Shown: piece by piece, positions 34,186 to 46,107 of the stretch | How the letters are laid out: each line of letters starts with the position of its first letter | Position numbering within the stretch: the stretch's first letter is position 1 | From: Panaeolus papilionaceus | Taxonomy: Eukaryota > Basidiomycota > Agaricomycetes > Agaricales | Direction of reading: 5' to 3' | DNA: 64,000 nucleotides | Assembly: GCA_015501605.1 (NCBI GenBank) | Contig: JADNRZ010000003.1 | Location: forward strand, 620,001 to 684,000 | Program-made: the position numbers and the translations under genes | The notes under the pieces: generated by a model | Databases searched by the model: none | What the model was told of the DNA's origin: nothing | Seen by the model: the letters and a program-made list of their open reading frames with translations, nothing else

Positions 34186-34558
34186 TTAATACGATGGGCG
34201 ACTTTTCAAAATATATCGTTTGATCAGGAAGCCGACAGTCACGACCACCATAGCTAAAATGAAATATCCACGGTTCTCTCTCGTAACTCTTCGCCACCTC
34301 CTTGATGCTTCCGTCTTGGTCTTAGAACATATGCGTTAGTCGAAAGTTCCTTCCCATCTGTCACCAAGCTTCCAGCCTGGACGAAGAGTAAGCAGGGGTG
34401 ATGCACTGCTCATCGTCATCTGGAAATAGACTTGGTATGAGTTCAAAGAGCATAGAAAAGAGTGCAACGCAGAAGCCAGTACCAACAGCTGTAGATAGGC
34501 CGCCATCATTAGGCTGCTCCTGAGCACGACCTGGTTTAAAAAAAGAGCCAATGTCCAT
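34186..34558 (-). CDS. Possible small two-exon membrane protein, uncertain
   Basis: From the ATG at 34556-34558 a frame of 65 codons holds a hydrophobic stretch (AVGTGFCVALFSMLFELI). If an intron is removed from GTGACAG (about 34365) to CATCAAG (about 34300), the frame continues into a second hydrophobic stretch (GYFILAMVVVTVGFLIKRYI) and stops at 34186-34188, giving about 100 residues. Two membrane spans and a basic C-terminal end would be a coherent small protein, but I recognise no family and the splice choice is not unique. Confidence 0.3.
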
Positions 34559-35493
34559 CCAACATTCGCTCCCCAGGGTTTTTTTCAGGACCTCCTACTT
34601 CCCAATTTAACTGGTAGTCTGGAAGGAAGGACCTGACAGTAAATGGAGGTTAGGCAGTGTCGCGAGATAGAGCAGACAAATGCTCGGGGGAGCATAGTTG
34701 AACACAAGAATTATGGCGTTGTATTGGTCATATGACGTCCACGACCAGGCGATTACGACCCAGAACTCCCGTTTGATTGTTCTGGATATCACCCACGTAG
34801 AACTAGAGAAAGTCTCATAGGTGCACGGCCTTATGCCTTTCACCGATTGTTTTTGCGGCATGATGAGAGTGTGGTCCCACATACAGTTAATATTAAGTAT
34901 GCCTCCAAGAATTTTGAGGCTGTGTCCAGTTTCATGAGTTGAAATTCGGAACAATATCAAATTCCGGTGAAGACGACCATGAATTCGAACTGGATAATTA
35001 CTGACTGCATGCGTATATTGGTAAGGCACTTCGTGTTGACTATGCGCTAACCTAGGATTTCGAACGAATCATGAACCCAGCGGCCAAAACGTGCAACCCG
35101 TATTTACCGCAGCTGTTGCACACACGGGTTTTCCGTGTGGGGACATGCCGGCAAAGCCCCTCAACTTGAGACTTGCTGTGCTAGTTTCACCACACCCTAC
35201 ATCACACTTTTTATTCGAATATGGTTTCGATCATCGAAAATAATATTATAGTGCTTCTTAGTCTGGGGTATTGACTATATGATGCAAAGAAGACGAATTT
35301 GAGACAAAGACAATGGCAGAGAGTCAAGAACAGCAAGTATGAAAACAAGAAAACAAGGATAGGTAATTTCACAGCACATAGCAATTGCGAAGGTGACATT
35401 GATTAGATACAGGGTATAGCCGGACCAGGGTCCAATTCCGTGGTCCAAATTGACAGAGGGGACGTGCTTGTCGTTCACCAGACATCCTTGGCT
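34559..35493. other. Region without supported gene
   Basis: A minus-strand frame at 34607-35029 (140 codons) and shorter hydrophobic frames at 35211-35478 exist, but show no family pattern and no good splice partners. The latter lie downstream of the hypothetical protein at 35494 and could be its 3' UTR. Confidence 0.4.
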
Positions 35494-36183
35494 CTAATTG
35501 TGGACAGTGTGGGATGCAGCTGAAAACAGCCAATCAATGATGCTGACAACGAGCAAGTCTATGAGAGCATATATCATACCATTATAACTTATAGTGTTCG
35601 TGTTCGTGGCTACAGTCGTGGTTGTGACCGTCTCACCAGGAGTGAGGGTAGCGTCCAAAGCAGGGCCGAGATCGGGGTGCTGGGGCATAAATCCAATCCC
35701 AGCGTTAGGCGCTTGTGCAGCGAAACCTTGAGGATGTCTCCGAGTCCCATCAAAGTCCGCATCATCGAACACAAGGTCGAAGGCAAAGGCGGTTGGTTCA
35801 GACATTTCGTATACTTCGTTGCGATCGAGTACTGCGCTGGATTGGGTGTGGCATTGGCCGTTGGAAGAGGCCCTACTGTACACGTGGGCATTATCGGGGC
35901 CAATTCTTTGGACCTCTGCACTGACAGCCTCAGCATGAGACTGGTAGGGTGCAGCTGTTGCGGCCAATATAAATTAAACGACGATGTGATAGAGACTGTT
36001 GGGTTGTGGCTTACCTGTAATTCGGCAATCATGTGGTGCCCTAGTCGAATTTATATTGACCCCCGCAACATTCCTTGTGTTTGATACCCTGCTAACGGTG
36101 TGCGTCTGCGTGTGGATGTGTGTACCGTTGACGATGCTGATATTCGCGTTGCGGATTAGGACTTGCGGTCGGTCGGAGTCCAT
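35494..36183 (-). CDS. Hypothetical protein
   Basis: Two exons (36015-36183 and 35494-35954) join in frame to 209 residues with a GTAAGC...AACAG intron. The N-terminal part is Asn/Thr/His-rich (VNGTHIHTQTHTVSRVSN), similar to short disordered proteins. The middle is Ala/Asp-rich (FAFDLVFDDADFDGTRRH). A Thr-rich stretch is followed by a hydrophobic tail (LIDLLVVSIIDWLFSAA), which could be a single C-terminal membrane anchor. I recognise no family. A longer splice form reaching the frame at 35275-35478 is possible but loses the phase. Confidence 0.5.
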
Positions 36184-39100
36184 CCCGTATTAGTCGATTC
36201 AGCTTGAAGGAAGACAAGGAGGTGATGACTGGTTTGTGAGGGACCTGTGAAGCGCAGGGGAGGGAGGGAGATTATATGGCGACATAAGAAAGCCATCATG
36301 TTCTTATATTATATGTCCCTGGACTCGCGCTCGTTAAGCTTAATTAAAGACAACGTAACCAAAATAGAGAAAAATAGAGATGGATTCACTTACCGATAAC
36401 ATCACCCACAATTCATTGATTGACAGGTGTACGGCTGTGTGATATTGATATCCCAGAGTGGCTCGACACTGCAGGTAGAAAGCTTGTCAAGATTCGTCCT
36501 TGTACTCACTGGTTGGTGACCAGGGAAAGGAACGGAAGACTGAATATCCTACGTTGGGTTCAAGTTAATCAGTTTGAACCCAGGATAATTCCTGAACTCA
36601 CGTATCGATGTCAGAGGAAAGTCGAGCGGCTATTTTTAAAGTCAGCAGTGGGCGGTGTACTGTACTGTTTGTACAGCCCAGCAGTTGAGAAGTGTGAAGC
36701 ACATGCTTCTTCAACGTGGCTCTGGTGCACTGTTTGTGAAGTGGGTTCCAACGTGTTTTTCATGAGGTGCATCGCTTTCTTGTTTCTGCAAAACTGGGGA
36801 AATCTTGTTGCCATCTTTTTGAGATGTGTCTTCATCAGAAGACGCCGCAAGCCCAAACTAGAGTTTGGAAAGGCCGCAAGGGTTGTCTTCCAATTACTCG
36901 TGTTGTTGCCCTCCGTACACGGTGATATACGTATACCCACACCAAAGGAGAAAGCCCAGTCATACTGACTAATTACTAATATGGTGATAGTAGCGCTTAA
37001 CTGAGCCTGAGAAGCTAATCAGAACGCGCGAATCATCGTCCACTAATAAATAACTGCTTGAGGGCGTATTTCGACTGTGATGGCGTCAATTGGCGTCGAG
37101 GCGCTGATGATGGCCATCACCCGCGTCCCATCGGTCGTCTTGAGTGTCGTATAGAGGGCAATAAATATCCAAACCCAGTGTCGGCCCACGTTGAGCTTGA
37201 AAGCGTTAATAATGAATACCACGTAATATGCACAAAGGGTGAGCGTCTGTAAAAACCACTATATCATCAACATCGAAAGCACAGAGCAAAGCAAACAAGA
37301 AATAGGGTACAAGTGCAGGAAGACAAGGGTCAGAACGAGCCAGGCGGGCGCCACTGCCGACCCATCCCCATGTTGATAGTCCATTGGAATAAAATTCCTG
37401 CATTATAACGAGTCAATTTCAACGGAACGTTATTGGTAAGATCCGTGTAACGTGTTTGGAGTATTCTGACTTTCTCATATTCCCAAAAGCGCTCAATGAG
37501 ATATAAGTTCTGCACCAGCGGCTAACTTAACCTTTACTTGATTGGGCATGATGCTCGCAAACATGTAACGCTAGACATCTTCGGGCTCGATCGGTATGTT
37601 GGTAATCTATCCTTCTGCGATATCATTCAGCAAATCTTCGAGAATCGAGACCTGCCAGCCCTTGGGGGCTTTTTGAGAACCCAGTTGTGTTGATAAAGCA
37701 AACAGTAGCGCGGGGAACAATTGTTGAGACTGACGTCGTCGAAACAATCATTCTTCCTTTCGGGATCCAGTGTGAATGTCAAGGGAAAACATCCTCTGTT
37801 AGTCCCAACAGGCGTTCGGGTATGCCTTGAAGCTTTGTTGCGGTCTAGAATCCTATACGCGTCTTCAACATCAGCAAAACTGAAGTTTTGGCCTACGCAA
37901 CAAGAGAGGACGACATATTTGCGGATGTACGTCCATTCGTGCACGGATCCAAGAGTGCTGGTGTAGTCGTTGAAAGCATTCTCAGGGCGATTCAAAGACT
38001 TGTTGCGGACAGCATCGCAATACTAGGAAGAGGCAATCAGAGTACGTGAAGGCAGATGTGTGACAAGAACATATACCCAGTCATAAACGCAGTGCAAGAG
38101 TATAGTCAACAACTGATGTTTGATGGCAAGTTTCTAGTTGGACTGGAAAACGAGACGGACATCACCGAGGCACACAAAGTCCCGTGTTGGCCGGTGACAA
38201 TGACCAGCCGCTGGTCATTGTTTCTAACTCGGACGGTACAAATATTTGGCAACATGCTCAGCAGATTGCCACACCTTGACTGCCATTCCGGTTCTCAGTC
38301 CAATATTCAATACGTCAGAAGAATTTCATGTATAAACATCCCATAAATTAGATCAATCATAAGACTTCTATTCGTGTTACTAACTCGAGCTCTACTCATG
38401 CATCAACATGTCAAAGCCCAGTCAAAGCACAACCAGTTCTCCTGGTAATTCTCACTATCCATGCTCAACATATATTGACATCTAGATTCTATCTTGAGTC
38501 CGCTCTCACTTAGCCCTCTGTAAAAAATTGTTAATAGCCAATTAATTTCGACATGCTATCATGAATCAAGAGTTTCATCATGATGGTTTTTGCCGGTATC
38601 ACTCATGATACGTCTGATAGACTGACGCGCGATTTCAGCAACGCTCTGAGGGTGACTACAATAAATTTTTTGTGTCTTTCAATCTTCCGACCTTAAGCCT
38701 AGTGTACTGTTTCTGAAGTTCCTCACCCTTACGAGAGAATATCAGTGGCTTCTTGCTTGAGCGATGTGTTGCAAATCAATCATCAGAACCCAGTTTCCAA
38801 CTCCTTGCGACGGTAGAAGGATGAAAAAATTATTACCTCATAGGGATAGCTGTCTAAGAACAAAGAAAAGGTTCAGGACCCTACGACGAAAAAAATACAA
38901 AAAGAACATGTCGAAACCTCTTCGAGCACCTAACGGTCCGAACCTCACCTTCGCTGGGTGTCACTCGCCATTGTCCCACTCTATATAGCACAAAGTATTC
39001 ATGTTTTGAAGGATGGTATGATGTCAGCCATATCGAATGTCTCCCAAGGTGAGCAGAGTCACATCTCCTACATCGCGAGTACAATGGACAGAACCGTGAG

Positions 39101-41337
39101 TTTATCGCTCTCTGAGGCTTACAATTTGATATAACCTCCTCGTGGACGCTCCAAGTACTCGTTCTTATGTTTCCTGTCTTGGTAGTGGACAATGGGCGTT
39201 GAGAAAGGTCATTTGACGCGGTCAAAGTCTGTTATCTGGCGCAAGAGCTTGAGTGGTGGTGACTTGGGTGCCATGCTAATTCCGCAAATGAGCCCAGCAG
39301 CCCGCGCATGGTTGGCTTTCAATTCCATGAGCAGCGAGATCGAACAGCCAGGGCAATGGCATTCAACCATTCCGCGTCGATGAAACACGAGGATACAACG
39401 ATATCGCTGCATTCGGGCGGTCGCAAGCGTCAAGCACGCAGTCCATTGTCGACGCTTATCAGCCTCGTCGAATGCGCCCGATGTCTGATGAGTGATGACG
39501 CAGGAAATCTCCATTAAACCACCCACTAAACGCGCATCTAAAGATTCGAAGCACTTGAATCTCGATTTCCTTCTTGTCGGCATATTTACCATCCACCTCG
39601 CCAGATATAGCAAGTGGTTCGTAAGGGCGGTTCTGCAATGCCCACGCAACCCTGGAGTCAGATATCCAAACTAGGCTCTCATTGCCTCTTTCGTCTTTCC
39701 TCCACGGAAACTCTGCGAAAAACATCTTATGACCCTCGATTCCCTAATTCCAACCTCGCTTCCTGGATGTTCCCACAAAGAAATCAGTCAATCAACAAAG
39801 GATTCAACGGTCTATTAATTCCATTCCTTCCCAGGCACTCCGCATCCAAAAGCACAAAATCCATTGTGCGCATCACGACGCGTACACACCCTCCCCTTTC
39901 GGGCTGTGCGAACATTAATGACACCTAATTCTGCCCTGGGTAGATCTCGATGCATGGTGCTGAGTATCTAATTATAGCACATTAGGCATATATTCCCAAT
40001 GTCGCCACCTATGCTCCAACCGTTACACACATTCCACATATTCATAATTAGCGTTGGAAAGCTGGAAACTCAAACACAGTAACCGGTACCTCTCAACTCC
40101 GATTTCCCTCATGCCAGATGCCATGAAACTCCGAGCATCTCTCAAGTCCATTGTTCTACCTTCTGGATTTTCCGAGCCCAAGTCCATTGTTCTCCTCCTC
40201 GTCGGAGAGATCTAATCATGGTTGGAATTAAATGTCATGGTGAGCATGTGTACCGGAACCGCCGCGACGGTGCTACACGATCATGCTAAGGACTGTTGGT
40301 ACGTGTCATGGTGGGATGAATAGCCTGCGCAGCAAGCCATCTGAGTTGTAACTCGCATCGTTCTATCGAGCTAATAGGTCATTCTAGAGTGATCATTACG
40401 TTCCAGCTGTGTTGGACTGACCCCTTGGTGCTGATAATTAATACATGATCGTAAGCAAGTAACTCTCATTACCACTTTTCATTCACCGTCAAACATGCCT
40501 ACATATCGCGTGCCAGTGAAAGTTGCCTAATTTACACAAGTCGAAGTTCAACACGAACTTACGCGTCCAATTTGGACTTGACTGGCCCCCTTGGGAACAA
40601 ATCACATTACCGCCTTCATCGCGTCATCCCACCCCCATGTGCTGTTTATAGCAGAGGACAATGGACGAGGCTGTCTCTGCGTGATCGTGATCATCTGCGT
40701 ACCTTGTCGACGTTTCAAGGAGACAGAAGACATGACCATATATGCGAATCAAGCTCAAACTGGCACAGAGTGAACTCGATCAACGAGATGGAGTGGTACG
40801 ATGCTGAGATGACCCCTATCGGGGGCAGGAAATTTACTCTCCTGGCTCAGCTCATAACAAGAAAATCAGAAAATAATGTATAATCAGGGAAAAAGTCTAC
40901 TACAGTTAGTTGCTACAAATGCTAATACAAATGCATCAACGTCGCGAGCGTACAATAAAAGTTAAACGAAAAAATGCTCTGTTTACAGATGTATGACATG
41001 ATGATAGGAGTGATGTGAGAGGTTGTTACATTGCTGATAGAAGGGAAAATGAAAATGTTGAGATCGGAGAAACGAAGGCAAAAGTGGGGTTAGGAGATAA
41101 CGAAAAGGGGTTCAAGTACTCCAAAACGAAGGTTAAAGTGTGGTTGATATGAATGAAATAATAATTTAGAAATTCAAGAAAGGAGCAGAAACAAAATGGA
41201 GGATATGAAAATATGTCAATGTAGGCGTCGAAAAATGTTCCAGGTATCAATGGGTAAAATGAGGCATGTATCGAGAAGGAATAAACGAAGGGTCATAAAT
41301 GTCGTAAATAAAAGGAAATCGACCAGAAAAATTGTGT
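36184..41337. other. 5 kb gene-poor region
   Basis: No gene is supported. Several frames of 60-180 codons occur on both strands (for example 36420-36968 + and 39209-39725 -), but none has a conserved pattern, and the plus-strand one begins with TTG. The minus-strand frames at 39209-39725 have protein-like composition in two overlapping frames and could be a decayed gene. A small inverted repeat at about 36544-36590 is listed separately. I found no long terminal repeats or reverse-transcriptase motifs. Confidence 0.4.
36544..36590. repeat. Imperfect inverted repeat (hairpin)
   Basis: GAATATCCTACGTTGGGTTCAA and TTTGAACCCAGGATAATTC face each other across a spacer of about 8 bases. The inner 8-9 bases pair perfectly (GGGTTCAA/TTGAACCC). 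It is not next to any gene I can name. Confidence 0.55.
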
Positions 41338-42450
41338 TCAAGCCACGGTGTCGGCAGGGACAGACCCAGCCTCAGTGGGGGATGTGGCAAGTGTGTTGGG
41401 AGGCAGCCATTCATGAGAGAATGAGGGTCGACGATAACCAGCAGCGATCTTCAGAGGAGCAACAACCTCATCGTAACACTCTTTTACAACTTTGAAGAAC
41501 TCGGGGTCGACGAGCTTCAAGGTACGTGCGATAGCCCATACACCGTAGATGTTGAGGGCGATGCGTGTTCGACGGTCTCTGACGGTAGGCTGAATTGTAG
41601 AACTGCCTTCAGAGCCAGGAGTGACTACAAGGCCTGGGGGAAGGTGTTCTGTATTGGCGAGGGTGGTAGGTAGCTGTTTGGTGCACAACTCTTCTCGGAG
41701 CTCCGCAAGGTTCTTGCGATAGACGTAAGCGTAGAAGGTTGGAAATGCGTCCGGGAATGGAAGCGGCAGGACGGTGACGCACAGGTCTGCTGAGCCCTTC
41801 GTGCGGGGGGTCATACCATGTGTAATTGGTGATGGGGGGAATTGAGATAAAGCCGCACAATTGCTCGCCAGTACAAGTGAATGTATAGGATAGAAAGTGA
41901 GCTTCCCAACGTGGTTGGAGATAGCAAAGAGGTGTGTTGGGTTAATACCGTTAGGATTCGTGAATTCGGTATGGATGACCTTTGGAATGGCCTTCAAATT
42001 GTAGGTCTTCTCTACGTGTAACTTAGCGCCATTCACGCCTTCTGTGAACCTAATGTTGTTGTTTAGGTATTATCGAATATCATGAATGAAAGGAACTTAC
42101 TGCCTTATCGCGCCCACAAGATTTTGACGAATGAGAGAAGGATGCTGACCATCGACGCTGAATTGCCCATGAAACCTCTCCAAATTAATCTCTGAGACGA
42201 GTGGGATAGGGAGCGTCCAAGGTAACATGAGCTTTGGGGGCTCGACTCTAACACTGATTGATGGGGCTTGGACATCTCTGTCCTTTGGCATCCAGAAATC
42301 CATACCACCATAACCTGGACGAGAAGGTTTGGGATTAGACATTGATGGAGTATCTTTACTAGTGTCAAGATAAGACTGAGCAACTGAACGGCTGCTACGA
42401 GCAGAGTCAACTGGGCTAAGAGAACGACGTGGAGGAGTGTTTCTGAGCAT
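41338..42450 (-). CDS. Clp1-like protein (clampless1 family), developmental regulator
   Basis: Two exons (42101-42450 and 41338-42049) join in frame to 353 residues. The N-terminal third is disordered and Ser/Pro-rich (LRNTPPRRSLSPVDSARSSR). The conserved part runs from ERFHGQFSVDGQHPSLI through EFTNPNGINPTHLFAISNHV and KLTFYPIHSLVLASNC to TRIALNIYGVWAIARTLKLV. From memory this matches the Clp1 family of Agaricomycetes and smuts (Coprinopsis cinerea Clp1 is about 365 residues), where it acts downstream of the homeodomain mating proteins and is needed for clamp cells and dikaryon growth. It has no known catalytic domain. The gene stands alone between two gene-poor regions, with no mating-type genes in view. 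The name rests on pattern memory and needs a profile search. Confidence 0.6.
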
Positions 42451-43993
42451 GCTTGTTGTTTAGTCTTGGCTAATAGTAAGCAGCTTAAACGCCGGAGATG
42501 GTCGTTAAGTCGAGTGGTTTAGGAGGGAGATGATGGGTGATAACTCTTACTAGAGTATTGAGGCATTTCCTTTTATCTGTTGATAGAACAATGTAAATTG
42601 CTGTCCCCGATTTACCCAGCCCTGTTCAATCCAAGATCAACCAATCCATGCTTGCTCATGTTTGATGATTTCAATCTCCGATTTGAGGACGATGTTGATC
42701 TCTTGACCACATTTTTCCACCATTCGCAGTCTTTATTCGACAAATCTTACAAGTCATATTATTTTTAAGAACTTCCTTTAGCGCGGTAGTAGTGTTCAGC
42801 TTCTTCAAGACCAGAGCGCTCGCTACAAAGTCTACATTCGTTAAGGAGTAGAAAGACTTGGATATATCTGAGCCGTCGCTTCTTCACTCAGTCCATTATC
42901 CTCCTCAGAGTCATCTCGACTGATTGGGATGCATATTACATATGCAACCTTACTAGGCTACAATGGTCTCAACTACCGCCATTCCATCGGACCATGCCAA
43001 TAGGAACTGTAGAAACAATGGCTCACTCTGTGCTTGTCCTCCTGCTTCAATGCTTCCCCGTGGCTTCATCTAATCCTCGCACATGTCCTGCACAACATGA
43101 CTACTTCAAGGAGATACTTGGTCATTGCCTTGCTCGACAGTCATTACTTCTATCTTGGTAGGACTATAGACACGATAAAGAACTGCGACAGTTGAATGGA
43201 CTTGTAAAAGACAAAAGGAAGGACCACATCTGATGGCAATAGAGCGCTCTCCAAGTCAGGAGTCGCAGGGGTACTGTCAACGAATGCTAATCTAGATCGA
43301 TGGTGAGTGTAAATAATATATCTTATTCAGCAGGTGTCTTTACAGGAAAGTCAACGTGTGATTCCCACCTGTCCAAGACGAGCCTTCCTGTTCCAATCGG
43401 TTGTTCACATTCTTGCCATCGTTCTCCAACTGAGCATCTTCACAGTCAGAAAAAAAAGGAAATCATGGGGGACTTGATATGCCTAAGTGTCCCAATGAAT
43501 TCCCGCTTGACTCTCGTTCCAGGACTTGACGGCCACAACCTAGTAGCTTGCATTCATCCTTGCGTGAACTCCTGCCACAGTGAAGAAGGTATTGCTGTCT
43601 TTAAATATATATATACGAAGTTAGGGTTATTTTTTTGGTGGTTTCGCTATTGTTCAAAGCTGTGTAACGTCGCCAGTTCAAGTTAGCTTCGCTCAACCGT
43701 CGAACTTGGTCAAATAGGGACTCCGGATCTCGCCGGCCCGTTCAACACCTCAAATAGCCATTGTTCCCTCCAGGTTCTGGTGTGCAAGACGTGGCATAGT
43801 AATTGGAGCACGGTGAAAAATAAAACGACTACCTCTACTGTATTTTTAGAGAAAGATCGCCTAGGGCAATTGCAGCGGGCTGGCCCCATCTCTCCTTTAT
43901 CTAATCAATTGTGATCCGCTGGCTCCATAATTACCCTGATCGAAGCCGCCTCAGACCTCAGGACATCACTAATCATAACACAGCTCATAGCAC
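42451..43993. other. Intergenic region, no supported gene
   Basis: Presumably includes the Clp1-like promoter at its left end. A plus-strand frame at 43300-43686 (128 codons) starts with a GTG-like codon context and shows no conserved pattern. Nothing else found. Confidence 0.45.
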
Positions 43994-44065
43994 AGCAGCA
44001 TGGCGCAGAGGTAGCGCGCAGGGCCCATAACCCTGAGGTCACTCGATCGAGACGAGTTGCTGCTA
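43994..44065 (+). tRNA. Initiator tRNA-Met (CAT), no intron
   Basis: The 72 bases fold as a full cloverleaf: acceptor AGCAGCA/TGCTGCT, D stem GCGC/GCGC, anticodon stem CAGGG/CCCTG with loop CCCATAA, and T stem ACTCG/CGAGT with loop ATCGAGA. Features of eukaryotic initiators are the A-U end pair (A1, then A73), the three G-C pairs (GGG/CCC) of the anticodon stem, and A54 in the T loop in place of T. No CCA is encoded. Confidence 0.95.
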
Positions 44066-44073
44066 AAATGTGA

Positions 44074-44081
44074 TTTTTTTT
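44074..44081 (+). terminator. Pol III terminator of the initiator tRNA
   Basis: A run of eight T begins 9 bases after the tRNA 3' end, the normal RNA polymerase III stop. Confidence 0.85.
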
Positions 44082-45365
44082 GGCTCTTTCTCAAACTCGA
44101 TGTAGCATGGTGAGAGGTGTTCGAAGCTGTATTTTTTGGTTGATTTGTTCTTGATTTTTTATCTTGAAATAAGCGAATTACGTGTTATTGCAAAGCAATA
44201 TTTCTTGTGTGCGCTGAACTTGCATTTATGTGGACAGAGGCGTAATGTCGCCGACTGCTGTAGTACTATTCATTTGGCAGAACTTTCTCGTGTTGCATCA
44301 TGAAATATTTGAATTCGAGACAAAACATGTGTAATAAAGCTCTGTAGATAGCAGACGGCTGCTTCGCTGCAATTTCCAGTAATCGCAATGCAAGGTTTAA
44401 ATTTCTAGCAGTCTAAGCAGCCGTAGCATTTTCGTATCCGCTCATCTCTTCATTGCACTAAGGATGACGTCATTGCTGCCCCTATCTAGTAGTTAAAGTA
44501 CGCCGGTCACGAGCGTCGCAATCCGGCCTGAAATCGTTGCAATTGGGACTGAATTTTGACCATGCTGTGAGTGTCCCGAGGTTAAAATATTTGCTCTTTG
44601 TATAAGCACTCCGGTAGGCGTTCAAATTTTAACACAAGTGTTGTTTATGCCCTGACATGGCTTAACGCACTTGCACGGGTTTCGAGCCACTGAGTGGCCG
44701 ACGTTCTGAGCAAACAGTATGTGCACCATTCGCGCTAAGATAACAACCATCCGAGAGAGAGAGAGAGAGAGAAAGACCCAACAAAGCAACGGAGGATACA
44801 AACAGCCTTACACACCCGAGGCAAAGGCACGGGCCAAAGTCTAGTTTTATCTAAACCAAACCACATATTCCTATCATGAAAAATCTCATTTGTACAAGTA
44901 CAGCTACTATACAATAATATTATAGAATTATTCCAGAAAATTATTTCAACTCTATTTATAACAATGCTATGCAGTTGCTCGTTCGACGACAAAAGGTCGA
45001 GAACTACTCGGCGTTTTTACCCCCAGATCCTGAAGCTCGTCCCCTGGATCACCGTCAACCGGAGTCACGAACCTTTCGAATCGGACACTCGATACGCGAG
45101 CGTGTCGTCCATGCATTGTGCGTATTGAGACCCGCCCTTCGCCTGAGGCTACGGAGTTGACGTCTGCGGAGTGGGCAGCTGCCTCACGCAAATGGAGAAC
45201 CATCCGGGATGTTAGTGTGCCGTGCAAGACGCGTTGTAGTCTTTATCAAATATATATATATAAATGACACGAAAAGCGGAACAGGAAGTAATAAGACGCA
45301 CGGAGAGAGAAGATCTGTATACTGAACATTTGAAGTTTGAGTGAGCAATAGACATAAGATACATG
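44082..45365. other. Intergenic region with a GA microsatellite
   Basis: No supported gene. A (GA)10-type microsatellite sits at about 44753-44772. Opposed short frames at 44967-45227 on both strands show no family pattern. Confidence 0.5.
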
Positions 45366-46107
45366 TGTCGGAAACCTGCGAAATGCCTTATCAGGCCAAT
45401 AAGGCCGAAAATGATGCGAATGCCTGATCAGGCCTTATAAGGATAGCAGTTGTTCTCATCAGGCTGAGCCCAATAGGCCTGATAAGGCAGCCTGGACCCT
45501 AAACACAAAAAGGCTCGGCTCCCTTCTCGGGAGCCACTCTGCCTTATTACCCAGACACGTCTTTTTTTTTTTTTGTCACTGGTCAGAATCGAACTCTCGA
45601 CTTCGTACTTACACGTATTACCTAAGACCTTTACTAAGCTGTCCATAATTACCACTATACCATACTGCTGTATATTGTGTACGAACCGCAGTTAATTATA
45701 CAGACACTTTAAGTTTGGGGACTTATGAAAATTCTTTTGACTTGCATCTGCAGAGTGCACGCGCCCTGCTGCCATCTTGTTTCTACATCACATTATTAAA
45801 TTCTCATGATAAGAGTCATTCATATAGTCGATAGAAAGTGAGATAAATAATAAAATATACAATGAAATACAACAATCGTTCAGATACTAATTTAAATGAA
45901 CTTGTGCTGTGTGTAACCGCAAGTTGAAGCAGACCGGAGCCTTATAAGGCACCGCCCAGCCTCATCAGGGATAAAGCCGGATTGTGATGCGTCATGCGCC
46001 TCAATAGGGCATGTCGGCCTTACTAAGCCTGAAACCGGTACCTTATCAGGATTTAAGGGTGTCTGATCAGGCTTAAGCCTTATCAGGCATTTTAGAGGTT
46101 TCCGACA
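45366..46107. mobile_element. 742-base non-autonomous element with terminal inverted repeats (MITE-like)
   Basis: The left end TGTCGGAAACCTGCGAAATG and the right end (as reverse complement) TGTCGGAAACCTCTAAAATG match at 17 of 20 positions and continue with TGCCT or GCCT. If the ends are taken as GTCGG...CCGAC, the flanks show a 4-base direct repeat, ATGT. Inside, about a dozen variants of the palindrome GCCTTATCAGGC or GCCTGATAAGGC lie in two clusters near the ends (45383-45500 and 45935-46095). The middle holds a tRNA-like segment. No transposase frame is present, so it would depend on an enzyme made elsewhere. Its right end overlaps the 3' end of the DUF6533 gene. The superfamily cannot be named from the ends alone. 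Confidence 0.7.
45562..45675 (-). repeat. tRNA-like (SINE-like) segment inside the element
   Basis: On the minus strand, a box A-like TGGTATAGTGG (45652-45662) is followed by a box B GTTCGATTC (45586-45594) and then a run of 13 A at 45562-45574, the layout of a tRNA-derived SINE. The A-to-B spacing of about 60 bases is longer than in a normal tRNA, and the T stem pairs poorly, so it is not a working tRNA gene. Confidence 0.5.

Noticed and set aside
36420..36968. 182-codon plus-strand frame
   Set aside because: Begins with TTG, has no conserved pattern, and its composition looks like read-through non-coding DNA.
37627..37995. Minus-strand frame with FSFADVEDAYRILDRNK, reminiscent of the C-terminal end of zinc-type alcohol dehydrogenases
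   Set aside because: No cofactor-binding fold or neighbouring exons could be found; the resemblance is a single short stretch.
43300..43686. 128-codon plus-strand frame
   Set aside because: No family pattern, no plausible promoter or splice partner, and low-quality composition.
44967..45227. Overlapping frames on both strands before the element
   Set aside because: They mirror each other, lack family patterns and have no splice support.
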